A stretch of DNA of 64,000 nt from Effrenium voratum (taxonomy: Eukaryota; Sar; Dinophyceae; Suessiales; Symbiodiniaceae): positions 128,170 through 192,169 of the forward strand of contig CAUJNA010003500.1 in the NCBI GenBank assembly GCA_963377175.1, given 5' to 3'. The notes under the pieces were generated by a model, which worked only from the letters and a program-made list of their open reading frames with translations, had not been told where the DNA came from and did no database searches. Position 1 is the stretch's first letter, and every line of letters starts with the position of its first letter. The translations under genes and the position numbers were made by a program. Shown here piece by piece: positions 33,001 through 43,659 of the stretch.

Positions 33001-33861
33001 ATGAAAAACCAGGGGACCGCAGGTTTGAGGTGCTTGACTGCTCTTGGGCGACGGATCTTTAGACTTTCACTTTTTGGTTGAGATGAAGTTGGGTTTTCCG
33101 AACTAAACCCACAAGAAGTGGAACACTTTTGGCAGAGGGGTCAATGGCAACAAAGTATACTTTATGTATATATGGGTATGGGTCAAAATAATGAAAAACC
33201 AGGGGACCGCAGGTTTTAGTGCTTGGTTCCATTTGGCAGGCAACCCATTTTATTTTGGGTACATAATTTTGGCCCACAGCCATACGTTCCAGTCTTCCTT
33301 GGGCCATTGCCCCCCCCCCATGGTCATCAGTGAGGAAGGGCTAGCACAGTGCGACCGTACAAGCCGCCGCCCATTGTGTGGGATGGGTGGGGGGGTCCAT
33401 GGTTCCACCCGCCGCTCCCCTGGATGGACCCGTACCATTGGGGGCTGGGGACGACAGGTGACGGGAACATATATATATATACATATATACATACTTGTGT
33501 GTGTGTGTGTCTGTGCGTGTGTGTCTTCTTTTGGAGCTAGTACCCATGTTTGGTTTTAAAGGAAAAACCAGCAGGACAACCAAAGCCATGTTGGAAATCA
33601 AGTATAGATTGACTGTCGGAAATCAATGAACCGGGCGGAAGAACCTACTAGGGGTGTCCCGAAAAAGGCCCCAAGGACAATCCTGTTTGTGGCATCCTAG
33701 AACCCTTTTAGCAAAGCCCATTTCGTGTCACCCAGCAAAATTGAAGAATCTTGGTGGGAATTAAAAACCGACCAGGGCTTTATCAATCCTGGGTTCCCGC
33801 CTAGAAGGCTTCCCTGCAGGGCACCACCAGTAAAAAATGATCTACTTTCGGGGACATCCAG

Positions 33862-34044
33862 CTCCCCACTCCCTCCGAGAGACCCAGCGAAAACGAGGCC
33901 TTCTGCCGGAATGTGACTTTGAGTGCGGAGTGCAGCCTGGAGACCGTCCGGGAGCTGCCGTGGAATTTGTCGGAAGACTGGGAGAAGCAGCAGGCGCGCA
34001 AGGGAAGTGTGGGGCATGCCTCAAATCCCTCGAGCCAGAAGTAG
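33862..34044 (+). CDS. exon, charged, ends in a stop
   Basis: Sixty codons after GGACATCCAG: LPTPSERPSENEAFCRNVT, LSAECSLETVRELPWNLSE, DWEKQQARKGSVGHASNP, SSQK, then TAG. It may be a terminal exon or be spliced earlier. If terminal, at least two genes lie in the left block. Confidence 0.65.
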   Translation, partial: LPTPSERPSENEAFCRNVTLSAECSLETVRELPWNLSEDWEKQQARKGSVGHASNPSSQK

Positions 34045-34749
34045 TTCGTTACTAGTTGCTCGGTTCATCAGGCCTTGAGCTGGTTTGGGCACATCCATCT
34101 TTTTGGGTTTGTCGTTCTTTTTAGGAACCGGACCCCACAAAAGAGATTTCGGTGTTCCTTTTGGTTTTTCCTTCACCAAACAGGTGTACCAACTCCAAGA
34201 AACAACATGCCCATTTGCCAAAATGGTTCAAGGTCATTTGCCTGCACAGGATTTCCTGGGTCCCGGTGGATAGAAACGGAAGGTTGTGTCATGGGTAGCA
34301 TTCATTTCGCCGTTTGCGGCATTGCCAGCTCACTCAAAACACGTTCAGCCGCCTAATTCGATGGGGTGGTTCTTGAGTCTTGAGGCTTGTGTGCGCGTTG
34401 GTCAAGAATTTGGGGACCCCCTCAAAATGGGTGGTGTTCCTTTGGTTTCCCATTAAAAACCAACCAAACCAGGGGTACCAACTCAAACAAAAACCAGCCC
34501 ACAGGGACTTGGAGCTTTTCACGGGGATGACAAGGGGACGCACCGATATGTGCACGTTGGGCATGGCTCATTTTGGCAGATTCTCGCATGAATATTGAGA
34601 CACCTTATGAGTTCGGGGGTTCTCATCTAGGTCCCCCAGTAGTGCCCTTCTCTCCCGTTTTTGGGGGAGGGTTCCCCAACGAAAATTGACTACGGAAAAA
34701 CATCGGGTGCTCTTATTCTAGCCTTTCAACTGGAGGACTGCCTTGGCAG

Positions 34750-35000
34750 CGGGTCGAGTCTCAGGATGACATGGTTGATTGGTGCAAAGTTCATGGACAA
34801 GCTCGATATGGGGGTTCTCAGATTGGGGCTTGGTGCAGATTGGGTACAAAGTTCTGGTACAAAGTTCAATGCAGATTGGGGCTTCTCAGCAAACTCCAAT
34901 CTGCGTTCGAAGGAGTGAGCTCTAAGAATCTTCCTAGGAGCCCGCCTTCTTCCGCCTTTGGGCAGCCCTGGGCGATGATGACTTCCTGCGCCTCGGGCAG
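34750..35000 (+). CDS. exon pair separated by a possible 23-base intron
   Basis: Bases 34938-35000 follow TCTTCCTAG and read EPAFFRLWAALGDDDFLRL then GQ before GTGTCC; this part is convincing. Upstream, 34750-34914 is open (VESQDDMVDWCKVHGQARY; LLSKLQSAFEG). The two are in frame only if the 23 bases 34915-34937 (GTGAGC...CCTAG) are removed. The upstream part contains imperfect internal repeats and may be intronic. Confidence 0.5.
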
Positions 35001-35720
35001 GGTGTCCCCCGCTTTGGCGAGTTGGCTGTCCCGTTTTGGGGGGGTTGGTGCCCTGTTTTGGGGGTGGGTTTATATGCTTTTGTGTTTCCTCCTTTTGTTT
35101 TTGTTGTTGTTGTTTTTTTGGGGGGGTCACCCTATGTTGACAAATACCCATATGGATTGCACTGGTTTTGGTTTGGTTCATTTCAGTGTAGGGGATGCCT
35201 TCACTTCAAAAACTCGGCTTCTGATTGGTTTTGGCTCAGGGGTGGTTACGTCGTAGTCCATGGATTCCTTGCTAAAGGTTGTAAGTTGTTTTTACCCTAA
35301 AACTCAAAAAGCCTAAGCGTATGGCTGAAACCCCAAGAACAAGATGTTTCAGAGATATTCAGAGTCACAAGTCCCCTACCTCCGCAGGCAATTGCATCGT
35401 TTCCATCAAGTGCAGTATATAATATGATGTGTTTGTCATATATAGATATATATATAGATATATATATATATATACACATACACAGGGCTCCTTAAAAGAT
35501 ACATTCTGCAGAATTGAAACATGGCTTTTTCCACCAACATAAAAGGGACACCTCCGTTTACAAGGCAGTGTTCAGGTGTACAATGTAGGGATCCCTGATA
35601 CATACATGAACTTTCCAGGAAACTAGCATCATGGCGACACGAGGAGTTTCTCGCCGAAGGCCAATGCAGGATGCAAATGGAACATGTCTGGAGCACACCG
35701 TACAGTTGGGTCCCTTGTCT

Positions 35721-35843
35721 TGGTGGCTCCCAGCCATCCGGTTCGTTAGCTTTTTAGATCCTTTTAGTGTTTGTGGTAGTTTCCAAAATTTAACCCACTA
35801 AAGTTAGTCACTTTTCGCGGGGGATCAGAAAACGGGCAGCCCA
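35721..35843 (+). mobile_element. intron repeat, family GGCTCCCAGCCATCCGG
   Basis: Copies share GTGGCTCCCAGCCATCCGGTT, TTTTTAGATCCTTTTAGTG and CCACTAAAAGTTAAAC then GGGGGATCTGAGGGC. Others: 2894-3066, 11448-11572, 39038-39156. About 120 bp, non-coding; terminal inversion is weak. Confidence 0.75.
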
Positions 35844-36274
35844 GGAACGTGAATTGCTTTGTGATTTCGTGTGTGGCTCGCAGCAAGTTCTTACCTTGAA
35901 CACACGGGCCACTCTGAAGTGTCAGCCCTGGCTGCTTCAGTCAGCTCAATCAACGGCACAGGCCCAGTGCCGAGGCCCGGGGAAGCCATGATCTGGGTAT
36001 GGGTCAAGAGTAAAACACCGGGCAACCGCTGGGTTTTAGCCCAATTTGCCAATTTGCCGGGATTCCCCAAAGATGGTGTTCCCCTACTCACTTCCTGAGT
36101 TCATGAACTTAAACTTTTTGGGAAGACCAGGTTAGTGGTAAATCTAGAGTTTGGACTTTTTTGGGGCCATCCACTCAGCAAGTAAGCCTATTTTTGACCA
36201 GCCATCTAACAGTTGAGGCAACCAGACCCTGTTCTCTGCTAGCTGGGAGGGAGCAGGGGGTTTGTTGGTTCCAG

Positions 36275-36408
36275 GCAGCTGGATATGTCCCACTTGTCGC
36301 TGGCCGGTCAGCAGAAGCAGCACGTGTGGAAGCCCTTGGCGGAATCTGCGGCTGCGGCTCCTGAGCAAACCAGGCCCCGCCTGGTGCAGCGTCGCTCGGA
36401 GGGAGAAG
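36275..36408 (+). CDS. exon, Gln/Ala-rich, unknown
   Basis: After GTTGGTTCCAG the frame reads QLDMSHLSLAGQQKQHVW, KPLAESAAAAPEQTRPRL and VQRRSEGE, ending in phase 1 at GTTCTG. All three frames are nearly open, but only this one continues in phase into the glycine-run exon at 36665. Confidence 0.6.
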
Positions 36409-36664
36409 GTTCTGTTTGTGGATTTGGGTGTGTCTCTTGTGGAGTTGGTACCCCTTCTTTATGTGGTTTTCAAGGGAAACCACAGAACCACCATTTTGGT
36501 GGGTCGCCTTTAAAAAGACACACCCACTTAAACCCAGGGCCTGGGTTTGAGTCTGGTTGCTCCAAAAGGACCAAGCCTCAAGGGTCCAAATTCGGAGGGT
36601 TTGTTTTGGTCTTCCCAGGGTTGACATTCTTTCTACTCAGCTGTTTTCTTTTCCGGAGCAACAG

Positions 36665-36750
36665 GTGCTGCTGGTGGTGGTGGTGGTGGTGGTGGTGGTG
36701 ACCTGTTTTTCCCTGCGTCACCTGCGCTATTGGACCATTCTTTGGGCAGG
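36665..36750 (+). CDS. exon with a (GGT)n-encoded glycine run
   Basis: Between GGAGCAACAG and GTGAGGGAG the phase-1 frame reads GAAG, a run of nine or more Gly, then DLFFPASPALLDHSLGR. The GGT microsatellite is thus in coding sequence. Other frames would give Val or Trp runs; phase with the preceding exon favours Gly. Confidence 0.55.
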
Positions 36751-37392
36751 GTGAGGGAGCAGCACAGAATGGCCCTTTATAGGACCATTTTTTGGAAAGC
36801 TTTCCAAAACGCAGCTAACTGGGGGCCAGCTAACCAAGCGTTTGGAGGGTTCTGGCTGTGGACATGTTTTTCGGCGCCCCCAATTTTAAGACACAGTATG
36901 CCTTGATCTTTCCCGTTTTCGAAAAGGATGATGGTGAACAAGAATGGTGTATCTCCAAATGAGGGAACTGACGGAACTCCTGACATGGTGGTTTGTTTGG
37001 TGTGCAATAACACAACCCTTTGGTCTCCAAGAATAGACACACCCTTGCCTCAGAATAAAACCCTCCCCCAAGAACAAAGGATGGCAAACCCTAGGGGGCA
37101 AGTCGAATCCCAATTAACTCCCCAGCAAGGGGTCCAGCAAGGATAACATGTAACCCAACAAGTCCTCATTCAGGAATCTCTTTTGGGTGACCCCCTTGGG
37201 CGTTTGGTTGTCCGTCTTTTCTTGTATGTCCTAGATTTTAATTATTTATTTATCCATCTTAAAAAAACAAAAAAAAAGAAACATATAAATCTAAAATCGT
37301 AGATTATCCGGTTGTTCGTCTGGGATTTTTGGGGCCGGTGTTGTTGTTTTTTTGGTCGGCCAACTGGGTCCCCTCCTTGCCCGCGAAGTGAG

Positions 37393-37479
37393 GCTTGGCC
37401 GCGCTGCGCACCGGGAACCTTGGGGCCAAGGTGCTTCAGCAGAGCCGGAAGCTCCTGCAGACGGGGAGCCCAGCTTTCG
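37393..37479 (+). CDS. exon, basic helical segment
   Basis: The frame reads LAALRTGNLGAKVLQQSRK then LLQTGSPAF and meets GGTGGG. A helix-like, basic stretch. A competing frame (AAHREPWGQGASAEPEAP) is open. Confidence 0.5.
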
Positions 37480-37840
37480 GGTGGGTGGGTGGCCCTTTCT
37501 GGCCAGGGTTGTGGTTGATCACAAGGGGTTTCTCCAACCACTTCTGTGATACTTTAGGGAATCTCCCCTTTTTTATGAAGAAAATAGGCTTTGGGAAGCC
37601 CTTTCTGTGGTATCACAGAAGTGGTCATTCCCCACAGCCCTGTTTCTGGCTCTTTCAGGTGTTTCCGCAAGGTTTCTCTGTTGGAAACCATTTGGCTGGG
37701 GCTCAAAAACCGGAATTCCAAAACGGAACCCTGGTAAGTGGAAACATGGACCAAAACCTGCATAACCGCTCCTGTTTAATTTTGAGCCACACCCATTTGG
37801 TTTCCCTCTGGTTTCAGCTTGGCGTCCTCTCTGGTTGCAG

Positions 37841-37999
37841 TTGGCCCATGTTTTGTGCGATAGGAGAAGCAACGAAATGGTTGGTGGACATGAATCCCCC
37901 TGCAAATGATGTCCACCATCGGTTACCACGGTTGCCCTTTGATCTCTCTTCAAAACAATCCCCAAAGGAGTTCTCGTTGTTGAACGACCTGGATTGAGG
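37841..37999 (+). CDS. exon candidate, unknown
   Basis: After CTCTGGTTGCAG the frame reads WPMFCAIGEATKWLVDMNP, PANDVHHRLPRLPFDLSSK and QSPKEFSLLNDLD to TGA. The pyrimidine tract and acceptor are strong. A small inverted repeat (GGTGGACAT/ATGTCCACC) lies inside. Confidence 0.5.
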
Positions 38000-38186
38000 T
38001 CAAACATAATTCGATGGATTCCACTGGTTCAGGTTGCATCAGTCCATTTTTGTTCTCATAAATGTGAGGTCAACATGGACGAGTGAAATCCATTGCTTCC
38101 ACTTAGACACCTAGCTTCAGCGGATGTATCCGCTGTAGCGGGTCTGTGCCGACCGCTTCAAGAAGCTTCACTCGAATAATTGACTA

Positions 38187-38314
38187 GGTCCCCCAGCTAG
38201 GTGCCCTTTTACTCTTTCTTTTTTGCGGGGGAGGGTTCCCGGTGTCTAAAATAGACAAAACCGAAAAGAATCGGGTACCAACTTATTCTAACCTCTCAAA
38301 TCTGGAGGACCTAG
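38187..38314 (+). mobile_element. intron inverted-repeat element, family CTAGGTCCCCCAGTAG, TSD TTGA
   Basis: Ends CTAGGTCCCCCAG(C/T)AG and CTACTGGAGGACCTAG are inverted; the core has GGGGAGGGTTCCCCTAC and AATAGACTAC. This copy has TTGA on both sides. Other copies: 2480-2602, 19451-19556, 21574-21680 (TTAG both sides), 22176-22292, 28478-28592, 30053-30167, 30790-30913, 32400-32519, 34627-34740, 38618-38735, 39489-39600 (CTTT both sides), 42451-42550, 44082-44163. Terminal ..AG|GT and ..CTAG would act as splice sites. Confidence 0.9.
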
Positions 38315-38433
38315 TTGAAGTGGTTCCATTTGCTTCCAGTTGTGTTCCACTCAAAGTGATTCAGCTTGCCCCAAGGAGCCCTTCGAACTCTCCCCAAGGG
38401 CGAATGCAACTCGAGAGATTTGCGCCCAGTTGA
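38315..38433 (+). CDS. exon candidate abutting an intron element
   Basis: Starting at the terminal CTAG of the element 38187-38314, the frame reads EVVPFASSCVPLKVIQLAP, RSPSNSPQGRMQLERFAPS, then TGA. Upstream of the element another stretch (SGCIRCSGSVPTASRSFTRI) is in the same frame if the element and one copy of its TTGA duplication are removed. Confidence 0.4.
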
Positions 38434-38775
38434 TTGCAACTGGATGTGTCAAAAACTACTTACCTCTTAAAAAACACAACTTTTCAACTTTTTGGGTAAC
38501 ATGGGCTATATGTTTGTAAAAGGTTAACTTTCCCAGGGCTTGGATTTTTAAGGGGTAAGACTAGGGTGTGCCTTTCAAAGAGGAAGCCAAACAAAACAAA
38601 TGGTGGCTCGCAACTGGCTAGGTCCCCCAGTAGTCCCTTTTTACCAACTTTTTTGGGGGAGGGTTCCCCTACTTTTCATAGACTACAGGAAAAAAGTTGG
38701 TACCCTTATTCTAACCCCTCTACTGGAGGACCTAGATGGTGGCTTTCCCTGTGATTTAAAAACGCCTGCCTTTTC

Positions 38776-38884
38776 TTCCATTTGCTTAGGAATATGTCTA
38801 GTTTTCCCTTGTTGGTTTTCAAAGGGAATCTATCACTACTGGACATATTGTTATTTTTCCCCAGAAGGCCATAAGCAAATGGAA
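38776..38884 (+). mobile_element. intron inverted-repeat element, family CCATTTGCTTAAG
   Basis: Ends are CTTCCATTTGCTTA and TAAGCAAATGGAAG in inverted orientation, about 105 bp apart; the core has GGGAATCTATCACTACTGG and a T-rich run ending CCAG. Other copies: 4749-4854, 7857-7977, 12618-12716, 19884-20004, 27706-27815, 29527-29632. No coding capacity; a MITE-like non-autonomous element. The T-run plus CCAG near the 3' end looks like a ready-made splice acceptor, and exons follow closely at 4856, 12698, 29662 and 38896. Confidence 0.85.
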
Positions 38885-38895
38885 GTTGTGCGCAG

Positions 38896-38985
38896 CCGGG
38901 CCCTCTTTCAGGAAGCTCGACGAGGGCACAAGCGTGATGGGGGCCCCAGCCACAGAGGCGGAGAGGCGCGGGAGGAGCGAGTTTT
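38896..38985 (+). CDS. exon candidate, frame ambiguous
   Basis: After GTTGTGCGCAG, readings are SFRKLDEGTSVMGAPATEA and RALFQEARRGHKRDGGPS. It directly follows a CCATTTGCTTAAG-family element (38776-38884), whose end lies 11 bases before the acceptor. Confidence 0.4.
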
Positions 38986-39205
38986 TTTTTTTTTTTGGGT
39001 AGAGTTCCCTTCGATCGGATCATGTTTTAAAACCTGGGTGGCTCCCAGCCATCCGGTTCAACTTAGCTTTTTAGATCCTTTTGGTGTTTAGTGGTAGTTT
39101 TTTTGATTTTTTACCCACTAAAAGTTAAACTTTTAGCCGGGGATCTGAGGGCAGCCCAGAAACAAAAACACTTGTTCTTTGTTTTAATGCTTGTGTTTGA
39201 CCAAT

Positions 39206-39324
39206 GGTGCTTGAAGACGCACAGGAGGGACTGCAAGATTAAGACGGGCGGCGGCATCTTGAAACGAAAACAAACATCATTCTGCACGGTGCTATGGCTA
39301 GGAATTGCAGCGAACCTCCATTGA
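39206..39324 (+). CDS. exon candidate, Lys/Arg-rich
   Basis: The frame reads LKTHRRDCKIKTGGGILKR then KQTSFCTVLWLGIAANLH to TGA. The first half is more convincing; a GT within GGTGCTATG may end the exon. Confidence 0.45.
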
Positions 39325-39834
39325 CCACCCTAAAATGGCCATGATGAGGCAAGGAAGAGGGGAAGTTCGTGTCTGAGGGGGGGTTTTGCTTGGATGGTAC
39401 TGGAACACCAAAACGGAACCTACCCGGACCCTCACAATTCCACCTAACAAATGGGTGATTGCCCCAAATTATGGGGTGAATTCCCTTTCTAGGTCCCCCA
39501 GTAGTGCCCTTTACTCTTTTTGGGGGGGAGGGGTCCCCTGCTAAAATAGACTACCGAAAAAAGGGTGCCCTTATTCTAACCTCTCTACTGGAGGACCTAG
39601 CTTTTTTACGGGTCCGGGTATACATTTGGAGGTGACCGACCCAGCTTTGAACAAAGAACCCTTCTCAAAATACCCGCTTTTTGCAGGGTATGTTCGGAAA
39701 ACCTGGCTTTGGCAAATACCTCTGTTTTTAGTAGAGGGTCGACATACCCCGAAAAAGAGGCGGGTATTTGGAGCTGGCCCAACTGAGGTCCCTTGAGCTC
39801 GTCCCTTGAGCCACCCGCGAGATCGGCGCTTCAG

Positions 39835-39898
39835 GCGGGCCAGGTACGCGGAGCTCGCGGTGCTGGTGCATCAGACCTTCGACCACATCGAGGCCAGG
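39835..39898 (+). CDS. exon, helical, GC donor
   Basis: After GGCGCTTCAG the frame reads RARYAELAVLVHQTFDHIEA and R, ending at CAGG followed by GCATTT, a GC donor. Clean helical segment. Confidence 0.6.
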
Positions 39899-40342
39899 GC
39901 ATTTTTGTTTGGTCTTCTGGGGGGCTCATTTGAATGTGGGTCAAAAAGACCCAACATGGCACCCTGGTAAATGGAAACAATGACAAAAACCTGTGGTTTT
40001 GCTGGTGGGTTGATTTGACCCATACTTATTTGGGTGTGGCTCAGAATATCAAGAGCTGGGGTTAGGAATGTTTTGGTCTTTGTTTCTATTCAAGAGGCCA
40101 GACAATGGGTTCCACTTTTTTGAGCCACAGCCATTTAACAAGAAGAGAAGATGACATGGGGCTCCATCGAGAAAGCGGAAATGGAAGGGGTCCAGTCCCA
40201 TGATGGAAAGATGAAAGGACCCCTTGAAAGTTATTTGGGAGAACGAAGGGAGAGTCATTTGTGGTTTGGTGAAACAAGTCCTAAAACTGCCAACATTTTT
40301 TTGGGAGCACGTTAGGTCCCCAGTCGATTCGGAAACACCGAG

Positions 40343-40411
40343 GCTTGCAAGGACCAAGATGCCTTGGAGGCTGTTCTGCAGCAGTACGCGGACTGCGTGG
40401 ATGATTGCACC
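40343..40411 (+). CDS. exon, acidic helical
   Basis: Following AACACCGAG the frame reads ACKDQDALEAVLQQYADC then VDDCT before an A-rich run. The 3' end is approximate. Confidence 0.5.
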
Positions 40412-40618
40412 TCAAAAAAAGGGGCGGGGGGGGGGGAGCAAGGGGGAAGTTTCCATGTTTGTTAGGTGTTTCCGTTTTGTTTGGGGAAACATGGGGAAAG
40501 GTGTAAAACATTACCATTTGTTCCCCATGTTTAAGCATCACCTTTTTCCCCAACAGCTGAAAGCTTTGGGGTCTCAGCCCAGATAGGGTGCGGGGTGGTC
40601 CGGGGCGGTTCTGAGGTA

Positions 40619-40690
40619 AGGTTCCACGAGGGTTCCACCAGGGTTCCACCAGGGTTCCACCAGGGTTCCACTAGGGTTTCCACGAGGTTC
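40619..40690 (+). repeat. 13-base minisatellite GGTTCCACCAGGG
   Basis: About six tandem units of GGTTCCACCAGGG with CGA/CTA variants, in an intron. Confidence 0.9.
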
Positions 40691-41523
40691 TGCGAGGGCT
40701 GCGGGGTGGTGCGACCACTAAAAAGAGCACCGCATGCTGGTGGGGATATCACCAGAGCTTATTGTTTACTGTTTTAGATGAGTTTCCTTTGCTTAAGATG
40801 ATGATTCCAGGAACCCGAGTTTGAGCCGTCTGCGGGACAAATTGGCAGACAAGCGATGTGGGGATGGCGAGCCAGAAACACCGGTAGTCTGTCATCAGGT
40901 CATCTCTTAGTTGTTTGAAACGGTTGGTTTTATGTGTGCAGCAGTTTTCAATCATTCTACGGGGAGCTTCCCCATTCTTTCCAGAGATCCTTCTTTTCAG
41001 GAAACCCTCAAACACTCAGGAAACAACCTGTCTGTGAACAGGACTATGATTGAAAAGAATGGGGGGAATCAACCCCTAGAATCATGAATCAAAGGTTTTG
41101 TACAAAAAGGGAGCTGGACGTAGTCTGCGGAGGCAATCCTGCTTGGGTGCGTAGGTGTGCGAATGCTGTAGGCTTCTCGTGTAATTAGGCATTTCTTGAG
41201 CGAAGCATCGATGCTAATTGCCAAGTATCGAATCGGCTTCCGTCGCCTTCAGTCTTCACGTAGGCTCCACGCAGGTCCTGTGGCAGAAAGCGCGGGCTTT
41301 CTGACTGCGCTGTCAATGGCAGTGAGTCAAATTGTTCAGAAAAAAAGGCGCGATGGGCAGAAACAAGTTGGTTTAACTTCAAGATATGTCCTCCAATCAG
41401 CCCTTCAGAGGGCTGACTCTTCTTGTTTCACTCCAACCCCCCACACGTCCCCGGCCGCCCAGCTCCTTCCGGCAAAAGGGGGGCGGCTGGGGGGCGGCTG
41501 GGGGGGCTGCCGCTTGGATCGAG

Positions 41524-41618
41524 GCATCTACCGCTGGGAGCGCGAGATCTGCAACATGCACGACTTGGTCACGGGAGAGACCTGCGGCGACGACGCCCTG
41601 GATGCGGAGGAGCTGCAA
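41524..41618 (+). CDS. exon, acidic, unknown
   Basis: After TGGATCGAG the frame reads IYRWEREICNMHDLVTGE then TCGDDALDAEELQ and meets GTAGAA. The upstream frame is open (LDRG), so the acceptor could be earlier. Very good codon sense. Confidence 0.6.
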
Positions 41619-42354
41619 GTAGAAAGCCTGATGGGGGGGGACTTTGTTGAGCCATTCACACACTCTTTTTTTTGATGGGGGAGGGGGGGGAATTTGTCGA
41701 GTCATTCACCTTCTGGGCCGCTGTTTTGAAGGGAAACCAAAAGGAGGGCGGTTGCACCAAGTTTGAACAAGGGTTGACCCAAACCTGGTGCCTTTATGGG
41801 AATCCTTCGGGCTGACTTGTCCTTTCCCACCTGAGTTTATTGCCTTGCATGGCTTCGGGATTGCTTTATCTGGCAGTGCTAAATAGCACATAACTGGCGT
41901 ATTTTCCCTGAAGGACATCGCAAGGGGATGTAGTATTCGGCCCATGGCTGTAGCTACCACTCGAAAATCAATGGCAAACAGTTCCTGTAACTCTCTTGAA
42001 CTTTCCAGGTTGAACTGCTGAAGTGATCCAGAATTTTCCAGATTTCCTTCTTTGGCGGCTTGGGACATCACGCTTTCTTGGGCCAGATTATGAGGAGCTT
42101 CCTTGCCGTCTGCGACTCCCAAAGCGGGGGTTCTTGAAGACGCGCATGCGAGTGTGTCCTTTCTTTTGGGGCTCATTGTAGCTGACGGTGTCACACGGAC
42201 GAGGCTCACCGAAAGGAAAGGAAAGGGCCCATTATACCCTGTTGGTTGGGAAACTGGAAATCCAACAGAAAACCCACCCATCACTTTATGGGGGGAGTGC
42301 GTTTTGAGCCAAACCCACGGCTCGCGTGACCGACGCCCCCCCCCCCCCCTTTAG

Positions 42355-42430
42355 GACGCAGTGCTGCGGGTGCTTTTCCGGAAGAGGCGGCAGATGGCGG
42401 AGGGTTTGCTGCACCAGATCAAGGCGGGAA
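42355..42430 (+). CDS. exon with strong polypyrimidine acceptor
   Basis: A run of 14 C, TTT and AG precede DAVLRVLFRKRRQMAEGLL then HQIKA. The frame remains open (GIPGLVFVL) right up to the CTAG that starts the element at 42451, so the exon may reach the element. Confidence 0.6.
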
Positions 42431-42767
42431 TCCCGGGTTTGGTATTTGTACTAGGTCCCCCAGTAGTGCCCTTTTACTTTCATAAGTAAAATAGACAAAC
42501 CAGAAAAAAGTTGGTAGCCTTATTCTAACCTCTCAAATCTGGAGGACCTAATGTAGCTCACTCCCGAGCGAAATCAGCCTCTGATCTTTTGGTTTCTCCT
42601 GTTCTTTTTGGTAACCATTTTTAGTTGCCCCAAAAGTTCACCTTTCCCAGGTCCTTGGGGCAGATCAGGTAGGTTCAGCTCGGTTTTTGACTTCAGTCTT
42701 GACCCACTGGAATAGAAAGGAAAGGGAAACCAAAGGGAACCAGAAGTCCATGGGCTGCTGTTACCCT

Positions 42768-42899
42768 CCCAAAGCTGAGGTCAAGAAGACTGAACTGATG
42801 CACCGGGAGGGGATGGCTGGGTTGTTCAACATGCGCAAGATCCGTATGGATGATGGCAACGGTTTCCCCCTATTCGTGGTGTCCTCAATGGGCAACATG
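42768..42899 (+). CDS. exon, well supported, unknown
   Basis: The frame reads PPKAEVKKTELMHREGMAG, LFNMRKIRMDDGNGFPLF and VVSSMGNM, followed by GTATGT. Donor and residue pattern are strong. The acceptor is probably near CAAAG at 42748 or CCAG at 42754. Confidence 0.65.
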
Positions 42900-43164
42900 G
42901 TATGTCTCAAAATGTGGTGCGGGGTGCACCAAATGGTGAGCTGTGTTGATGTCCCGACGAAACCGATCTGAAAGTGGTTGCCAATGTAAAGTGAGATTCC
43001 TCTTGGCTGCTGTTGGCTTGCCATTGGCCTTTGGGTGGGCTTCAGGGTCTGTGTCTGTGTGTGTTTGTTGTGTCCTTTTTGGGGGTGGTTCAAAAAGGAA
43101 TCAAGGAAAACCACAATTTTGAATTCTACACCCATTTCGAGTTTGGGGGTGCTCAAATCTCAAG

Positions 43165-43191
43165 ATGCTGCCAGTGAGCCCAGCGCGGAGG
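43165..43191 (+). CDS. short exon with GTAAGT donor
   Basis: Between AATCTCAAG and GTAAGTGG lie 27 bases that can read DAASEPSAE or MLPVSPAR. The donor is perfect consensus. Confidence 0.35.
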
Positions 43192-43204
43192 GTAAGTGGA
43201 AACA

Positions 43205-43264
43205 CCGGTGCACCATGCTTGGTCCTTCTACTTCCTTGCACCGTGCTTGGTCCTTCTACTTCCT
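43205..43264 (+). repeat. tandem duplication of about 30 bases
   Basis: The unit GCACCATGCTTGGTCC plus TTCTACTTCCTT is present twice head to tail with one difference. Confidence 0.85.
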
Positions 43265-43414
43265 TGTTTGGGGTTCGCTTTGTACATCGCTTTGTGGGCC
43301 AATGTTGTCTCAGCTTCCCCACCCTCAAAACGCCGGCGCTTGCCCCTTTAAATCTCTCCTTTGGGCGGTCAGTCGCCCTCTCGCCGAAGCCGAGAAACAA
43401 AAGAAGCGGCGCAG

Positions 43415-43528
43415 GGCGCCACGGAGACGGCGGACATGCACTTCGAGAGCCACTTCTTCGCCTCCGCGCCCCGGGATTTCCGGCGACGTCTTCGGCAGTT
43501 TTTCGCTCGGGGGCGGATGGCCCGATGA
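43415..43528 (+). CDS. last plus-strand exon seen
   Basis: After GAAGCGGCGCAG the frame reads GATETADMHFESHFFASAP, then RDFRRRLRQFFARGRMAR and TGA. A GGCTGTGGGTC element with ACTT target duplication follows at 43537. No coding segment on the plus strand was found beyond this point, so it probably ends the block. Confidence 0.65.
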   Translation, partial: GATETADMHFESHFFASAPRDFRRRLRQFFARGRMAR

Positions 43529-43659
43529 GCTCACTTGGCTGTGGGTCAAAACCAATGGTACCATTTTGGGGTAGGTACACCCCCCAATTTTCTATATATT
43601 TTAGTGGGGATTGGGATCTTCAGTGGGGGTACGATTTGGATTTTGACCCATGGCCACTT

